NCBI GenBank assembly: GCA_003519585.1
Contig: DOWL01000208.1
Span: forward strand, 429-12,124
From: Nocardioides sp.
Lineage (GTDB): Bacteria; Actinomycetota; Actinomycetes; Propionibacteriales; Nocardioidaceae
Length of the DNA stretch: 11,696 nt
Direction of reading: 5' to 3'
The translations under genes and the position numbers were made by a program. The notes beneath the pieces are model-generated. The model saw only the letters and a program-made list of their open reading frames with translations, had not been told where the DNA came from and did no database searches. Shown piece after piece: positions 1 through 6,099 of this stretch. The first letter of the stretch is position 1; every line of letters starts with the position of its first letter.

Positions 1-2
1 TG

Positions 3-737
3 TCGCACGAGCTGCGCACTCCGCTGACCACGGTCCGGATGGCCGGCGACGTCCTGCACGACGCGCGCCGCGACTTCGATCCCGCGACCGCGCGGGCGGC
101 CGAACTGCTGCAGATGGAGCTCGACCGCTTCGAGACGCTGCTCGCCGACCTGCTCGAGATCAGCCGGTTCGACGCCAGAGCCGCCGTGCTCGAGACCGAC
201 GACGTCAACCTGGTCGACGTCGCCCACCGGGTCGTCGACACCACCCGCGCGCTCGCCGAGCAGCGCGACGTACTCCTCGAGGTGCAGGCCCCCGACCACC
301 CCTGCCTGGCCGAGGCCGACGTACGCCGCGTCGAACGGATCGTGCGCAACCTCGTCACCAACGCCATCGATCACGCGCGGCCCGACGGCGACCGCACCAG
401 CACCGCCCTGGTCGTCATCCGGGTCGCGAGCGACGACCAGGCCGCGGCGATCGCCGTACGCGACTACGGAGTCGGCCTGGCCCCCGGTGAGTCGGCGATG
501 GTGTTCAACCGGTTCTGGAGGGCCGACCCGGCGCGGGCGCGCACCAGCGGAGGCACCGGACTGGGGCTCTCGATCTCGATGGAGGACACCCACTTGCACG
601 GTGGTTGGTTGCAGGCCTGGGGGCGATTGGGGGAGGGCTCGCAGTTCCGGCTCACCCTGCCGCGCCGGGTCAACGGTCCGCTGCGGCAGAGTCCGCTGCC
701 GCTGGTCCCCGAGGATGCCCCGGAGCCGGTCCGATGA
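3..737 (+). CDS. mtrB: MtrB sensor histidine kinase, C-terminal part (5' end outside window)
   Basis: This is the cytoplasmic catalytic half of the membrane sensor kinase that phosphorylates the response regulator MtrA. The frame is open from the window edge. It begins at the H-box SHELRTPL, whose phospho-accepting His codon is at 6-8. The HATPase elements follow in order: N-box RIVRNLVTNAIDHA, G1 box DYGVGLAPGE, F-box FNRFWRAD, and G2 box SGGTGLGLSIS. The N-terminal membrane segments, sensor domain and HAMP domain would lie upstream and are not visible. The stop TGA at 735-737 overlaps the ATG of lpqB at 734, so the two genes are translationally coupled. The choice of MtrB over another kinase rests on the lpqB neighbour and on the mtrAB-lpqB order known from mycobacteria and streptomycetes. 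Confidence 0.93.
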   Translation, partial: SHELRTPLTTVRMAGDVLHDARRDFDPATARAAELLQMELDRFETLLADLLEISRFDARAAVLETDDVNLVDVAHRVVDTTRALAEQRDVLLEVQAPDHPCLAEADVRRVERIVRNLVTNAIDHARPDGDRTSTALVVIRVASDDQAAAIAVRDYGVGLAPGESAMVFNRFWRADPARARTSGGTGLGLSISMEDTHLHGGWLQAWGRLGEGSQFRLTLPRRVNGPLRQSPLPLVPEDAPEPVR

Positions 738-2497
738 TGCCCACGCTGCGACGTACGCTGCCCGCGCTGGGGGTGCTGCTGGCCGGCCTCGTGCTGTCCG
801 GGTGCGGTGTCGCCATGCCCGACAGCGGCCCGGTGCGCGAGATCAGTGCGACCGGGTCCAACCGCGACGACGAGCCGGCCAGCATCGACCCGCCCGGCCC
901 CCAGAGCGGCCAGTCGCCCGAGGAGATCCTGCGCGGCTTCCTCTACGCCATGCGTGCCACCCCGGCGATCCGGACCTCGGTGGCGCGGGAGTTCCTCACC
1001 CGCGAGGCGAGCGTCGACTGGCAGCCGGCGGGAATGGTGATCTACGACTCGGTCAACACCTTGCCGGCCGAGTCGCCTCGCACCAACAACACGGTCGACG
1101 TGCAGCTGGACGACGCCTACCGCATCGACGCCCGCGGCGCCTGGCTCGGGCCGGTCGCCGAGGCGGACGCCACGGTCCCGTTCCAGATGGAGTTGAACGA
1201 CGGCGAGTGGCGGATCTCCGCGCCGCCGCCGTACCTCATGGTGACCAGGTCGTGGTTCGAGCAGCGGTTCCGCCAGGCCTCGCTCTACTTCTTCGACCCG
1301 TCTGCGACCCTGCTGGTGCCCGAGCCGGTCTACGTGCCGCGGGGCAGGCAGTTCGCCTCCTCGTTGGTCAACGGCCTGCTCCAAGGCCCTTCCACCGAGC
1401 TCTCCGAGGCGGACTACCTCCCCTCCGACCTGCGCTCGATCTCCGTCCCGGTCTCGCAGGGCGGGGTGGCCGAGGTCGACCTCACCAGCGACGCGGGCGA
1501 CGTACCGCTGCCGACGCCGGAGCAGGCTGACCTTCTGGTCTCCCAGCTGGCGTGGACGCTGGCGCAGGACGCGAGCATCGCCAGGTTCCGCGTGTCCATC
1601 GACGGGCGCCAGATCCTGCTGCCAGGTCAGAGCGCCGAGTTCAGCGTCGAGCACGGCCACGAGTACGCGCCGTACGTCGCCGGGTCGAGCACGCTGCTGT
1701 TCGGCGTGCGCAGTGGGGTGATGGTCGGTGGCAGCCCTCAGAACCTGCAGACGGTCACCGGGCCGTTCGGCTCGGGCGACTATGCACTGGGCAGCGTCTC
1801 CGTAGATCTCCGCGCCGATCAGGCTGCGGCGGTTTCGCAGGACGGCCACGCGCTGTGGGTCGCGCCGGTCAAGGACAACGGCGGCTCTGCGCTGAAGCTC
1901 AAGGGCAACGGCGAGAACCTGCTACGGCCGGCGTGGGACTTCAGCGGACGCCTGTGGGAGGTCGACCGACGCGCGTCCGGCGCCGAGGTGATGTACCGCC
2001 GCGGCGACCAGATGCGCACCCTGGAGGTGCCCGGCATCAGCGGCGAGGACGTCAAGGACTTCCTCGTCTCGCGCGACGGATCCCGGCTGATCGCGGTCAT
2101 CCGCGAGAGCGCCGAGAGCGACCGGATGGTGGTCAGCAGGATCCTCACCACCGGCGACCACCAGGTCGTCGGAGCGCTCGCCGCCGAGACGATCACGCCC
2201 GAGGACGCGGCAGGCCCGATCCGGGACGTCTCGTGGCGTACGCCGACGAGCGTCGCGATGCTCTACCCCACCACGCGCACGCTGTTCCAGGTGCGGGTCG
2301 CGTCGGTGGACGGCGCCCCGAGCGGCGACAGCCTCTCGGCTCCGATCGAGGGCGAGGTCCTCGGCCTGGCCGGCACCCCGGTCCCGGGGGAGACCAACTA
2401 CGCCGTGGTGCGCGGTGGGCTCGTCGATCTCGACGACCCGCTCGAGGCAGCGTCGGAGATCGATCCCACGATCGACAGCCTCCACTACGTGGGGTGA
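734..2497 (+). CDS. lpqB: LpqB lipoprotein, MtrB-associated
   Basis: This is a 587-residue membrane-anchored lipoprotein, close to the roughly 580 residues usual for LpqB. The N-terminus has two Arg followed by a hydrophobic stretch and the lipobox LSGC, with the lipidated Cys at residue 24, so the protein is anchored outside the membrane. A germination-type Germane domain spans roughly residues 190-300 (YVPRGRQ to RFRVSIDG). A beta-propeller-like C-terminal domain (Gmad1/LpqB) covers the rest. In mycobacteria LpqB interacts with the MtrB ectodomain and modulates MtrAB signalling. I chose the ATG at 734 because it forms an ATGA overlap with the mtrB stop and has a GGAG about eight bases upstream; the next ATG at 737 is equally possible. 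The frame is open further upstream, but that part lies inside mtrB. Only 13 bases separate its stop from the end of the opposing minus-strand gene. Confidence 0.95.
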   Translation: MMPTLRRTLPALGVLLAGLVLSGCGVAMPDSGPVREISATGSNRDDEPASIDPPGPQSGQSPEEILRGFLYAMRATPAIRTSVAREFLTREASVDWQPAGMVIYDSVNTLPAESPRTNNTVDVQLDDAYRIDARGAWLGPVAEADATVPFQMELNDGEWRISAPPPYLMVTRSWFEQRFRQASLYFFDPSATLLVPEPVYVPRGRQFASSLVNGLLQGPSTELSEADYLPSDLRSISVPVSQGGVAEVDLTSDAGDVPLPTPEQADLLVSQLAWTLAQDASIARFRVSIDGRQILLPGQSAEFSVEHGHEYAPYVAGSSTLLFGVRSGVMVGGSPQNLQTVTGPFGSGDYALGSVSVDLRADQAAAVSQDGHALWVAPVKDNGGSALKLKGNGENLLRPAWDFSGRLWEVDRRASGAEVMYRRGDQMRTLEVPGISGEDVKDFLVSRDGSRLIAVIRESAESDRMVVSRILTTGDHQVVGALAAETITPEDAAGPIRDVSWRTPTSVAMLYPTTRTLFQVRVASVDGAPSGDSLSAPIEGEVLGLAGTPVPGETNYAVVRGGLVDLDDPLEAASEIDPTIDSLHYVG

Positions 2498-2510
2498 GGT
2501 GTCGGCGCGC

Positions 2511-2791
2511 TCACTCCTGCTCGACGCGGATCACCTTTGCCCGAAGGACGGTGGACTTCGAGGGGGTCTCGATGATCTCCACCGATGGGACGGAGTACAC
2601 GGAATCCTCGATCGTGAAGGCCTGCGACTTCGGCCCCCGATGACGATGCTGGCGATGATCCAGGGGCGCTGGAACAGCGGCGGGCGTGGCTGGGGAGAGA
2701 GGGGGCGCCAGGTGCCGTCGGGGTCGAGGCGGTGGCCGTTGACCGTGTCGCCGGGTCGGTAGGTAGGAGGCGTGGTGCCGGGTGCACTCAT
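2511..2791 (-). pseudogene. broken small membrane protein gene (frameshift or internal deletion)
   Basis: Two coding pieces lie in different frames. From the ATG at 2791 the first reads MSAPGTTPPTYRPGDTVNGH, then a Pro/Arg-rich segment and the start of a membrane helix, WIIASIVIG. The second is in another frame from about 2636 to the TGA at 2513-2511; it contains KSQAFTIEDSVYSVPSVEII and ends LRAKVIRVEQE. In this second part about 35 of 39 third codon positions are G or C, as in real genes of the window. The junction is the five-G run at 2638-2634 (minus strand). One extra G would join the frames, but the helix would still be only about nine residues long. A deletion inside a longer gene is therefore likely. 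The N-terminal part matches the protein at 6100-6648 (VNGH-x-L-x-PDG, then RP plus hydrophobic). The ATG lies three bases after the stop of the collagen-like gene, so the two share an operon. A sequencing error cannot be excluded. Confidence 0.6.
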
Positions 2792-2794
2792 GGC

Positions 2795-3322
2795 TCAGCA
2801 GATGACGGCGACGCCGAAGGCGTCGAACCTGAGCCAGTCGTCGTTGCTGTCTCCCCAGGTTGCTACCTCGAGAACATTCGATCCATGGGGAGAGCGAAAG
2901 ACGCTGACGAAGCCCGGGTGGAGGACCTCGGTGATGCCCGGGATTTCGGTCGGGTCGATCCTGCTGCCCATCCAGAAGCAGTTGGACACGTCGCCGGGGA
3001 AGGTGACGCGAGTCTTCTTCGTACCCTCAGCCGTGACGCGTGAGGCGGTGATGCCACCGGACTGCCGCACGACCGCGCCGTTCTCATCGATCATTGCCCA
3101 GTACTTCGCGGCCGCCGGACCGGCCGGTCCGGCCGGTCCGGCGGGACCCTGCGGCCCCGGCGCGCCGAGCGCCTTGACCGCCTTCTTGTCGAGGGCCGAG
3201 AGCGGGATCGAGCCCTTCTTGATGTTCTTGCCGTTGATCATGGCGCCGGCGGTGGCGGTGGTCACCGAGGTGAGCACGATCACCGCGGCCAGCGCCAGCA
3301 GCATCCCGAGTTTCGATCGCAT
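2795..3322 (-). CDS. secreted protein with collagen-like Gly-X-Y segment
   Basis: This 175-residue protein has a Sec-type signal: Arg and Lys at positions 2-4, a hydrophobic core LLALAAVIVLTSVTTATAGA, and probable cleavage near residues 24-27. The next segment, INGKNIKKGSIPLSALDKKA, resembles the short conserved N-terminal motif of many actinobacterial secreted collagen-like proteins. Six collagen triplets follow at residues 53-70 (GAP, GPQ, then four GPA). The C-terminal domain of about 105 residues is probably beta-rich and contains NCFWMGSRIDP; it ends in Cys175, which may pair with the Cys of NCFWM. Six triplets is very short for a stable triple helix, so the repeat may act as a spacer or trimerisation element (inference). 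AAGGGG about eight bases before the ATG is a good ribosome binding site. The gene interrupts the usual lpqB-comF order. The function is not known to me. Confidence 0.85.
   Translation of the reverse strand: MRSKLGMLLALAAVIVLTSVTTATAGAMINGKNIKKGSIPLSALDKKAVKALGAPGPQGPAGPAGPAGPAAAKYWAMIDENGAVVRQSGGITASRVTAEGTKKTRVTFPGDVSNCFWMGSRIDPTEIPGITEVLHPGFVSVFRSPHGSNVLEVATWGDSNDDWLRFDAFGVAVIC
3117..3161 (-). repeat. 9-base tandem units encoding collagen triplets
   Basis: Five consecutive 9-base units run through this stretch: GGACCGGCC, then GGTCCGGCC, GGTCCGGCG, GGACCCTGC and GGCCCCGGC on the plus strand. They encode the Gly-Pro-Ala and related triplets of the collagen-like protein. The first three units are nearly identical at the DNA level, so this array could expand or contract by slippage. 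Confidence 0.7.
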
Positions 3323-3579
3323 CTGAGGAGCCCCTTACATCGAGTGGACGCGAACACCCGGCGATCGGGCGCTCGGGGGGGCCCCTGAGCGCAGGTCAGC
3401 ATGCCGGGTCGGCCCCAGCTACCGGCGAGCCTCAGCCTCGTGGTCCCGCTCGCGGCGTGGTCGCCTCAGGGCGCACGGTCGACCGACCTCGTGCGGCGAG
3501 AGGCTAGAACGGCCGTCGGTTGTCCACAGGTCTGATCCGTGGGCTCGCAGGTGTCGAGACCTGCGGTTTCGATGGGGGC
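3323..3579. other. divergent intergenic region between collagen-like gene and comF
   Basis: These 257 bases must hold the promoters of both the minus-strand collagen-like operon and plus-strand comF. I see a hairpin at 3369-3392. A possible comF -10 is TAGAAC at 3505-3510, and TTCGAT at 3568-3573 lies exactly six bases before the comF ATG and would give a leaderless message. A TTGTCCACA at 3520-3528 matches the high-GC DnaA box. I see no credible small gene here. None of the promoter assignments is strong. Confidence 0.4.
3369..3392. repeat. GC-rich inverted repeat in divergent promoter region
   Basis: GCGCTC at 3369-3374 pairs with GAGCGC at 3387-3392. Inside that, GGGG pairs with CCCC at 3382-3385, leaving one bulged T and a G-rich loop. 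No T-run follows, and the genes on either side point away from each other. A terminator is therefore less likely than an operator or a structured leader of the collagen-like operon. Confidence 0.4.
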
Positions 3580-4308
3580 ATGACCGAGACGGTGCTCGAC
3601 GGGATGTTGGACCTGTTGCTGGGGGGCGCGTGCGTGGGCTGTGGTCGGCCTGGCCGGCTGCTGTGCCGAGCATGCGCCGCGGAACTACCGGTTCAGGCTG
3701 CGCCTGCGTGGCCGACTCCGGTGCCCGACGGGCTGGTGGAGCCGTGGGCGGCCTCGGCGTACGCCGGCACGCCGCGGTCGATGATCCTCGGGCTCAAGGA
3801 GCGGCGACTGCTGAGCCTGGCAGCACCGTTGTCCCGGCTGCTGGCGATCGCCGTGGCCGACGAGCTGCCTCGCGGCAGTCTGGTGGTGCTGGTGCCGGTC
3901 CCATCGCGGCCGCGCGTGGTGCGCGAGCGGGGCCACGACCCGACGCGGAGCGTGACGGCCCGCGCGGCGCGCAGCCTCCGGCGCGAAGGTCTCGACGTCA
4001 GGGTCGGTGCCCTGCTCGCTCTCGACCGTCGCGTGGCAGATCAGTCGGGGCTCGACGCGGCCCACCGCGCCGCCAACCTGGCGGGCTCGATGCGAGTCCG
4101 TGCCGGTCCGATGCGGAGGCTGCTGCAATCCAGCCCGGCGGTGCGGGCTGTGGTCTGCGACGACGTCCTCACCACCGGCTCCACGGCACGCGAGGCGCAG
4201 CGAGCTCTCGAGGCCGGCGGGCTGGAGGTCGTCCGGGTCGCCGTGGTCGCCGCTACGCCCCGCCGATCCGCTGTCCAGGACCTGGGACTTTTGGCAAAGG
4301 GGACGTAG
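3580..4308 (+). CDS. comF: ComF family phosphoribosyltransferase-like protein
   Basis: This is a 242-residue ComF/GntX family protein with a usual length and layout. A zinc-ribbon-like N-terminus carries Cys18-x-x-Cys21 and Cys29-x-x-Cys32 (CVGC and CRAC). The C-terminal phosphoribosyltransferase fold has a PRPP-loop VVCDDVLTTGSTA at residues 191-203 with Asp194 and Asp195. In naturally transformable bacteria ComF takes part in DNA uptake, and in other bacteria its role is unclear; the window contains no other competence gene. I start at the ATG at 3580, which gives MTETVLDGMLDLLLGGACVG. A TTG at 3520 would add 20 residues of low-quality sequence, and an ATG at 3604 would also fit the family. 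The upstream G-run ends about two bases before the ATG, too close for a Shine-Dalgarno site, so a leaderless message is possible. Its position between lpqB and hpf is conserved in mycobacteria. Confidence 0.9.
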   Translation: MTETVLDGMLDLLLGGACVGCGRPGRLLCRACAAELPVQAAPAWPTPVPDGLVEPWAASAYAGTPRSMILGLKERRLLSLAAPLSRLLAIAVADELPRGSLVVLVPVPSRPRVVRERGHDPTRSVTARAARSLRREGLDVRVGALLALDRRVADQSGLDAAHRAANLAGSMRVRAGPMRRLLQSSPAVRAVVCDDVLTTGSTAREAQRALEAGGLEVVRVAVVAATPRRSAVQDLGLLAKGT

Positions 4309-4315
4309 TCCCCTT
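4297..4315. promoter_or_regulatory. GGGGAC palindrome upstream of hpf, DosR/DevR-box-like
   Basis: AAGGGGAC at 4297-4304 and GTCCCCTT at 4308-4315 form a perfect 8-base inverted repeat with a GTA spacer, overlapping the comF stop codon at 4306-4308. The DosR/DevR consensus is TTSGGGACTWWAGTCCCSAA. This site keeps the S-GGGAC and GTCCC-S cores, but the spacer is three bases instead of four and the outer bases differ. Further GGGGAC half-sites lie at 4351-4356 and 4389-4394. It could equally be a short hairpin at the end of comF, although a three-base loop without a T-run is a poor terminator. Confidence 0.4.
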
Positions 4316-4336
4316 CCGTGGCTACCAGTGGCCGAC

Positions 4337-4342
4337 TACCGT
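4337..4342 (+). promoter_or_regulatory. candidate -10 element (TACCGT) for hpf leader transcript
   Basis: TACCGT fits the actinobacterial TANNNT -10 pattern. It lies six bases before an ATG at 4349, the geometry typical of leaderless transcripts. No convincing -35 is visible. I find no TANNNT element between the downstream hairpin and hpf, which makes this the best promoter candidate for hpf. Confidence 0.35.
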
Positions 4343-4348
4343 CTGTGT

Positions 4349-4372
4349 ATGGGGACCACCCGAGGACGCTAG
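4349..4372 (+). CDS. possible seven-codon leader ORF upstream of hpf
   Basis: ATG GGG ACC ACC CGA GGA CGC TAG encodes MGTTRGR. It would begin at or next to the predicted transcript start, and its stop codon lies inside the 12-base palindrome that precedes a strong hairpin. The arrangement of a tiny ORF, then a hairpin, then a regulated gene recalls ribosome-mediated attenuation. An ORF this short can arise by chance, so the call rests only on position. Confidence 0.25.
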   Translation: MGTTRGR

Positions 4373-4379
4373 ATCTAGC
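4368..4379. promoter_or_regulatory. perfect 12-base palindrome GCTAGATCTAGC
   Basis: This perfect dyad with no spacer lies one base before the large hairpin and overlaps the stop codon of the possible leader ORF. It is AT-richer than its surroundings. It may be an operator for a dimeric regulator, or part of a pairing that competes with the hairpin. Confidence 0.4.
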
Positions 4380-4380
4380 C

Positions 4381-4406
4381 AGAGCCCGGGGGGACTCCCG
4401 GGCTCT
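4381..4406 (+). terminator. strong hairpin between comF and hpf (terminator or attenuator)
   Basis: AGAGCCCGGG at 4381-4390 pairs perfectly with CCCGGGCTCT at 4397-4406 around a six-base loop, GGGACT. The tract after it, TCCCGTTCTCCC, is only moderately T-rich, which is common for actinobacterial terminators. It lies 72 bases after the comF stop and 60 bases before hpf. If hpf is transcribed from the -10 at 4337, the hairpin sits in the hpf leader rather than simply ending comF transcription. Confidence 0.6.
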
Positions 4407-4466
4407 TCCCGTTCTCCCGCGGTCTTCCTGACCAACCGACAGGACACGCCTTCACGGGAGGTTCAC

Positions 4467-5084
4467 ATGGACGTTGTGGTCACCGGCCGACACTGCGAGA
4501 TCACCGACAGGTATCGCAGCCATGTCGAGGAGAAGTTGACCAGGCTCGAGAAGCACGATCACCGGATCATGCGCGTACAGGTCGAGGTTGACTGCGAGGC
4601 CAACCCACGCCAACGTGACCGCGCCGTCCGGATCGAGCTCACGGCGTTCTCCAAGGGGCCGGTGATCCGCGCCGAGGCGGCGGCCAGCGACAAGATGGCC
4701 GCACTCGACCTGGCGCTGGACAAGATGGCCTCCCAGATGCGGCGCGCCGCCGACCGGCGGCGCGTCCACCACGGTCGTCATGCGCCGGTCTCGGTCGGAC
4801 AGGCCCTGGCCGGGGTCGACGACGGTCCCGCCGAGGACGCCGAGGAGTCCGTCGCCTCCGACCGCCAGGTCGGCCCCATCACGGTGACCGGTGACGGCCC
4901 GTTGGTGGTCCGTGAGAAGACCCATCCGGCCAGTCCGATGACGCTCGACCAGGCGCTCTACGAGATGGAGCTGGTCGGCCACGACTTCTACCTCTTCATG
5001 GACAAGGAGAGTGAGCGGCCCTCGGTCGTCTACCGCCGACGCGGGTACGACTACGGCGTGATCTCGCTCGAGGTCGACGGGTAG
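4467..5084 (+). CDS. hpf: long-form ribosome hibernation promoting factor
   Basis: This is a 205-residue long HPF (YvyD/RaiA family). It binds the 30S decoding region and dimerises 70S ribosomes into inactive 100S particles in stationary phase or stress. The N-terminal S30AE domain covers about residues 1-100: MDVVVTGRHCEITDRYRSHV, then the basic helix region KMAALDLALDKMASQMRRAADRRR. An acidic linker around residues 110-140 follows. The C-terminal dimerisation domain (about 145-203) includes VREKTHPASPMTLDQALYEM, VGHDFYLFMDKE and a VVYRRRGYDYGVISLE end. GGGAGG at 4456-4461, five bases before the ATG, is an excellent Shine-Dalgarno site and fixes the start; the frame is open far upstream into comF, but that part is not coding. 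In M. tuberculosis the homologue lies between comF and secA1. The structured 158-base leader suggests regulation. Confidence 0.95.
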   Translation: MDVVVTGRHCEITDRYRSHVEEKLTRLEKHDHRIMRVQVEVDCEANPRQRDRAVRIELTAFSKGPVIRAEAAASDKMAALDLALDKMASQMRRAADRRRVHHGRHAPVSVGQALAGVDDGPAEDAEESVASDRQVGPITVTGDGPLVVREKTHPASPMTLDQALYEMELVGHDFYLFMDKESERPSVVYRRRGYDYGVISLEVDG

Positions 5085-5131
5085 CACGACCTGCCCCCAG
5101 CGTCGGGGCCGGGCGTCGTAGCTCCGTGGGT

Positions 5132-5147
5132 TGGCCCAACTGGGCCA
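5132..5147. promoter_or_regulatory. 16-base inverted repeat upstream of response regulator
   Basis: TGGCCCA at 5132-5138 and TGGGCCA at 5141-5147 form a perfect dyad with a two-base spacer AC. The loop is too tight for a stable terminator hairpin, so an operator is more likely. It lies about 67 bases before the GTG of the regulator gene, roughly where an activator or autoregulator would bind. Confidence 0.45.
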
Positions 5148-5201
5148 CCTGTGTGACTACCGGCATGCCCCGTCCGTGCCCGAGACACCGCCCACTCGTG
5201 T

Positions 5202-5207
5202 CATGAT
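5202..5207 (+). promoter_or_regulatory. -10 element (CATGAT) giving a leaderless mRNA
   Basis: CATGAT resembles TATGAT and ends exactly six bases before the GTG at 5214. No Shine-Dalgarno sequence precedes that GTG. Together these features point to transcription starting at or beside the start codon. No clear -35 is visible. Confidence 0.4.
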
Positions 5208-5213
5208 TCACCG

Positions 5214-5894
5214 GTGGCGGACACGAAGCACGGGGAGCCAGAGCCCATCCGGGTCCTGGTCGTTGACGACCAGGAGCTGTTTCGGCGCGGGCTGACGATG
5301 CTGCTCGCCGCCGAGCCGGGGGTGGAGGTCGTCGGCGAGGCCGGCGACGGACTCGAGGGCACCAGCTTGGCCGCGACCGTCGCGCCGGACGTCGTGCTCC
5401 TCGACATCCGGATGCCCAAGCGCACCGGGATCGAGGCCTGCCTCGCGATCAAGGAAGCCGTTCCGTCGGCCAAGATCATCATCCTCACCGTCTCCGACGA
5501 GGAGGCCGACCTCTACGAGGCGGTCAAGAGCGGAGCGTCGGGCTACCTGCTCAAGGACTCCTCGATCGAAGAGGTCGCGCAGGCGATCCGGGTGGTGGCC
5601 GACGGGCAGTCGCTGATCAGCCCCTCGATGGCGGTCAAGCTGATCGACGAGTTCAAGCAGATGTCGCGCCCCGAGCGTGAGCACGTCCCCGGACTCCGGC
5701 TGACCGACCGCGAACTCGAGGTGCTGCGACTGGTCGCCAAGGGCATGAACAACCGGGAGATCGCCCGCGACCTGTTCATCTCCGAGAACACCGTGAAGAA
5801 CCACGTCCGCAACATCCTCGAGAAGCTGCAGCTGCACTCGCGGATGGAGGCCGTGATGTACGCGGTCAAGGAGAAGCTCCTCGACCTGCCGTAG
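5214..5894 (+). CDS. orphan NarL/FixJ (LuxR-type) response regulator
   Basis: This is a 226-residue two-component response regulator with the usual domains. The receiver (about residues 12-128) has the acidic pair Asp18-Asp19, phospho-acceptor Asp64 in DVVLLDIRMP, Thr92 and Lys114 (YLLKD). The LuxR-type helix-turn-helix (about 162-216) reads LTDRELEVLRLVAKGMNNRE, then ISENTVKNHVRNILEKLQL. The recognition helix keeps Lys195 and Asn196, at the same places as two base-contacting residues of DosR/DevR (TVKN). The GTG at 5214 is chosen because it precedes the receiver by a short tail and has a -10-like element six bases upstream. No partner kinase is in the window, so the partner is encoded elsewhere or the protein is truly orphan. 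Its place between hpf and secA suggests a link to stress or growth control, which is inference. Confidence 0.93.
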   Translation: MADTKHGEPEPIRVLVVDDQELFRRGLTMLLAAEPGVEVVGEAGDGLEGTSLAATVAPDVVLLDIRMPKRTGIEACLAIKEAVPSAKIIILTVSDEEADLYEAVKSGASGYLLKDSSIEEVAQAIRVVADGQSLISPSMAVKLIDEFKQMSRPEREHVPGLRLTDRELEVLRLVAKGMNNREIARDLFISENTVKNHVRNILEKLQLHSRMEAVMYAVKEKLLDLP

Positions 5895-6099
5895 CCAAAT
5901 AGCCGGCGACGTCTCGGCCATCAGAGCAGGCCGTGCGCGCTCAGGCGATGGCCCTGCGCCGTGAGCACATTTCTGGCTCTGCGGTGGTGCCGCTGGTTGC
6001 TACGGTCCGATTCGCCGCCCTGCCGACGTCTCGGGAAGTAGGTCCATCATCAGCGCCCACGAGCCACCTCCCGCTCGCCCGATCTATACGCCGGGGACC

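Noticed and set aside
464..1849. 461-codon minus-strand open frame opposite mtrB and lpqB
   Set aside because: It spans two clear plus-strand genes and is Arg/Gly/His-rich with no motif, as expected of an antisense shadow.
2494..2514. GTGAG/CTCAC inverted repeat between lpqB and the opposing gene as a bidirectional terminator
   Set aside because: The stem is only five pairs with an eleven-base loop and no T-run; it is too weak to call.
3117..3161. Tandem repeat as a possible CRISPR or regulatory array
   Set aside because: The units are 9 bases long, contiguous and in frame, and are explained by the Gly-X-Y coding.
3520..3528. TTGTCCACA, a perfect high-GC DnaA box
   Set aside because: It is a single 9-mer with no second copy nearby and no origin-type genes. 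It is not evidence of a replication origin and may be chance.
3520..3579. TTG start for comF adding 20 residues
   Set aside because: The extra residues do not look like the family N-terminus, and the ATG at 3580 places the Cys motifs at the usual distance.
3630..4466. Long N-terminal extension of the hpf frame
   Set aside because: It runs through comF in another frame and is Arg/Gly/Ala-rich. The Shine-Dalgarno at 4456-4461 and the family N-terminus fix the start at 4467.
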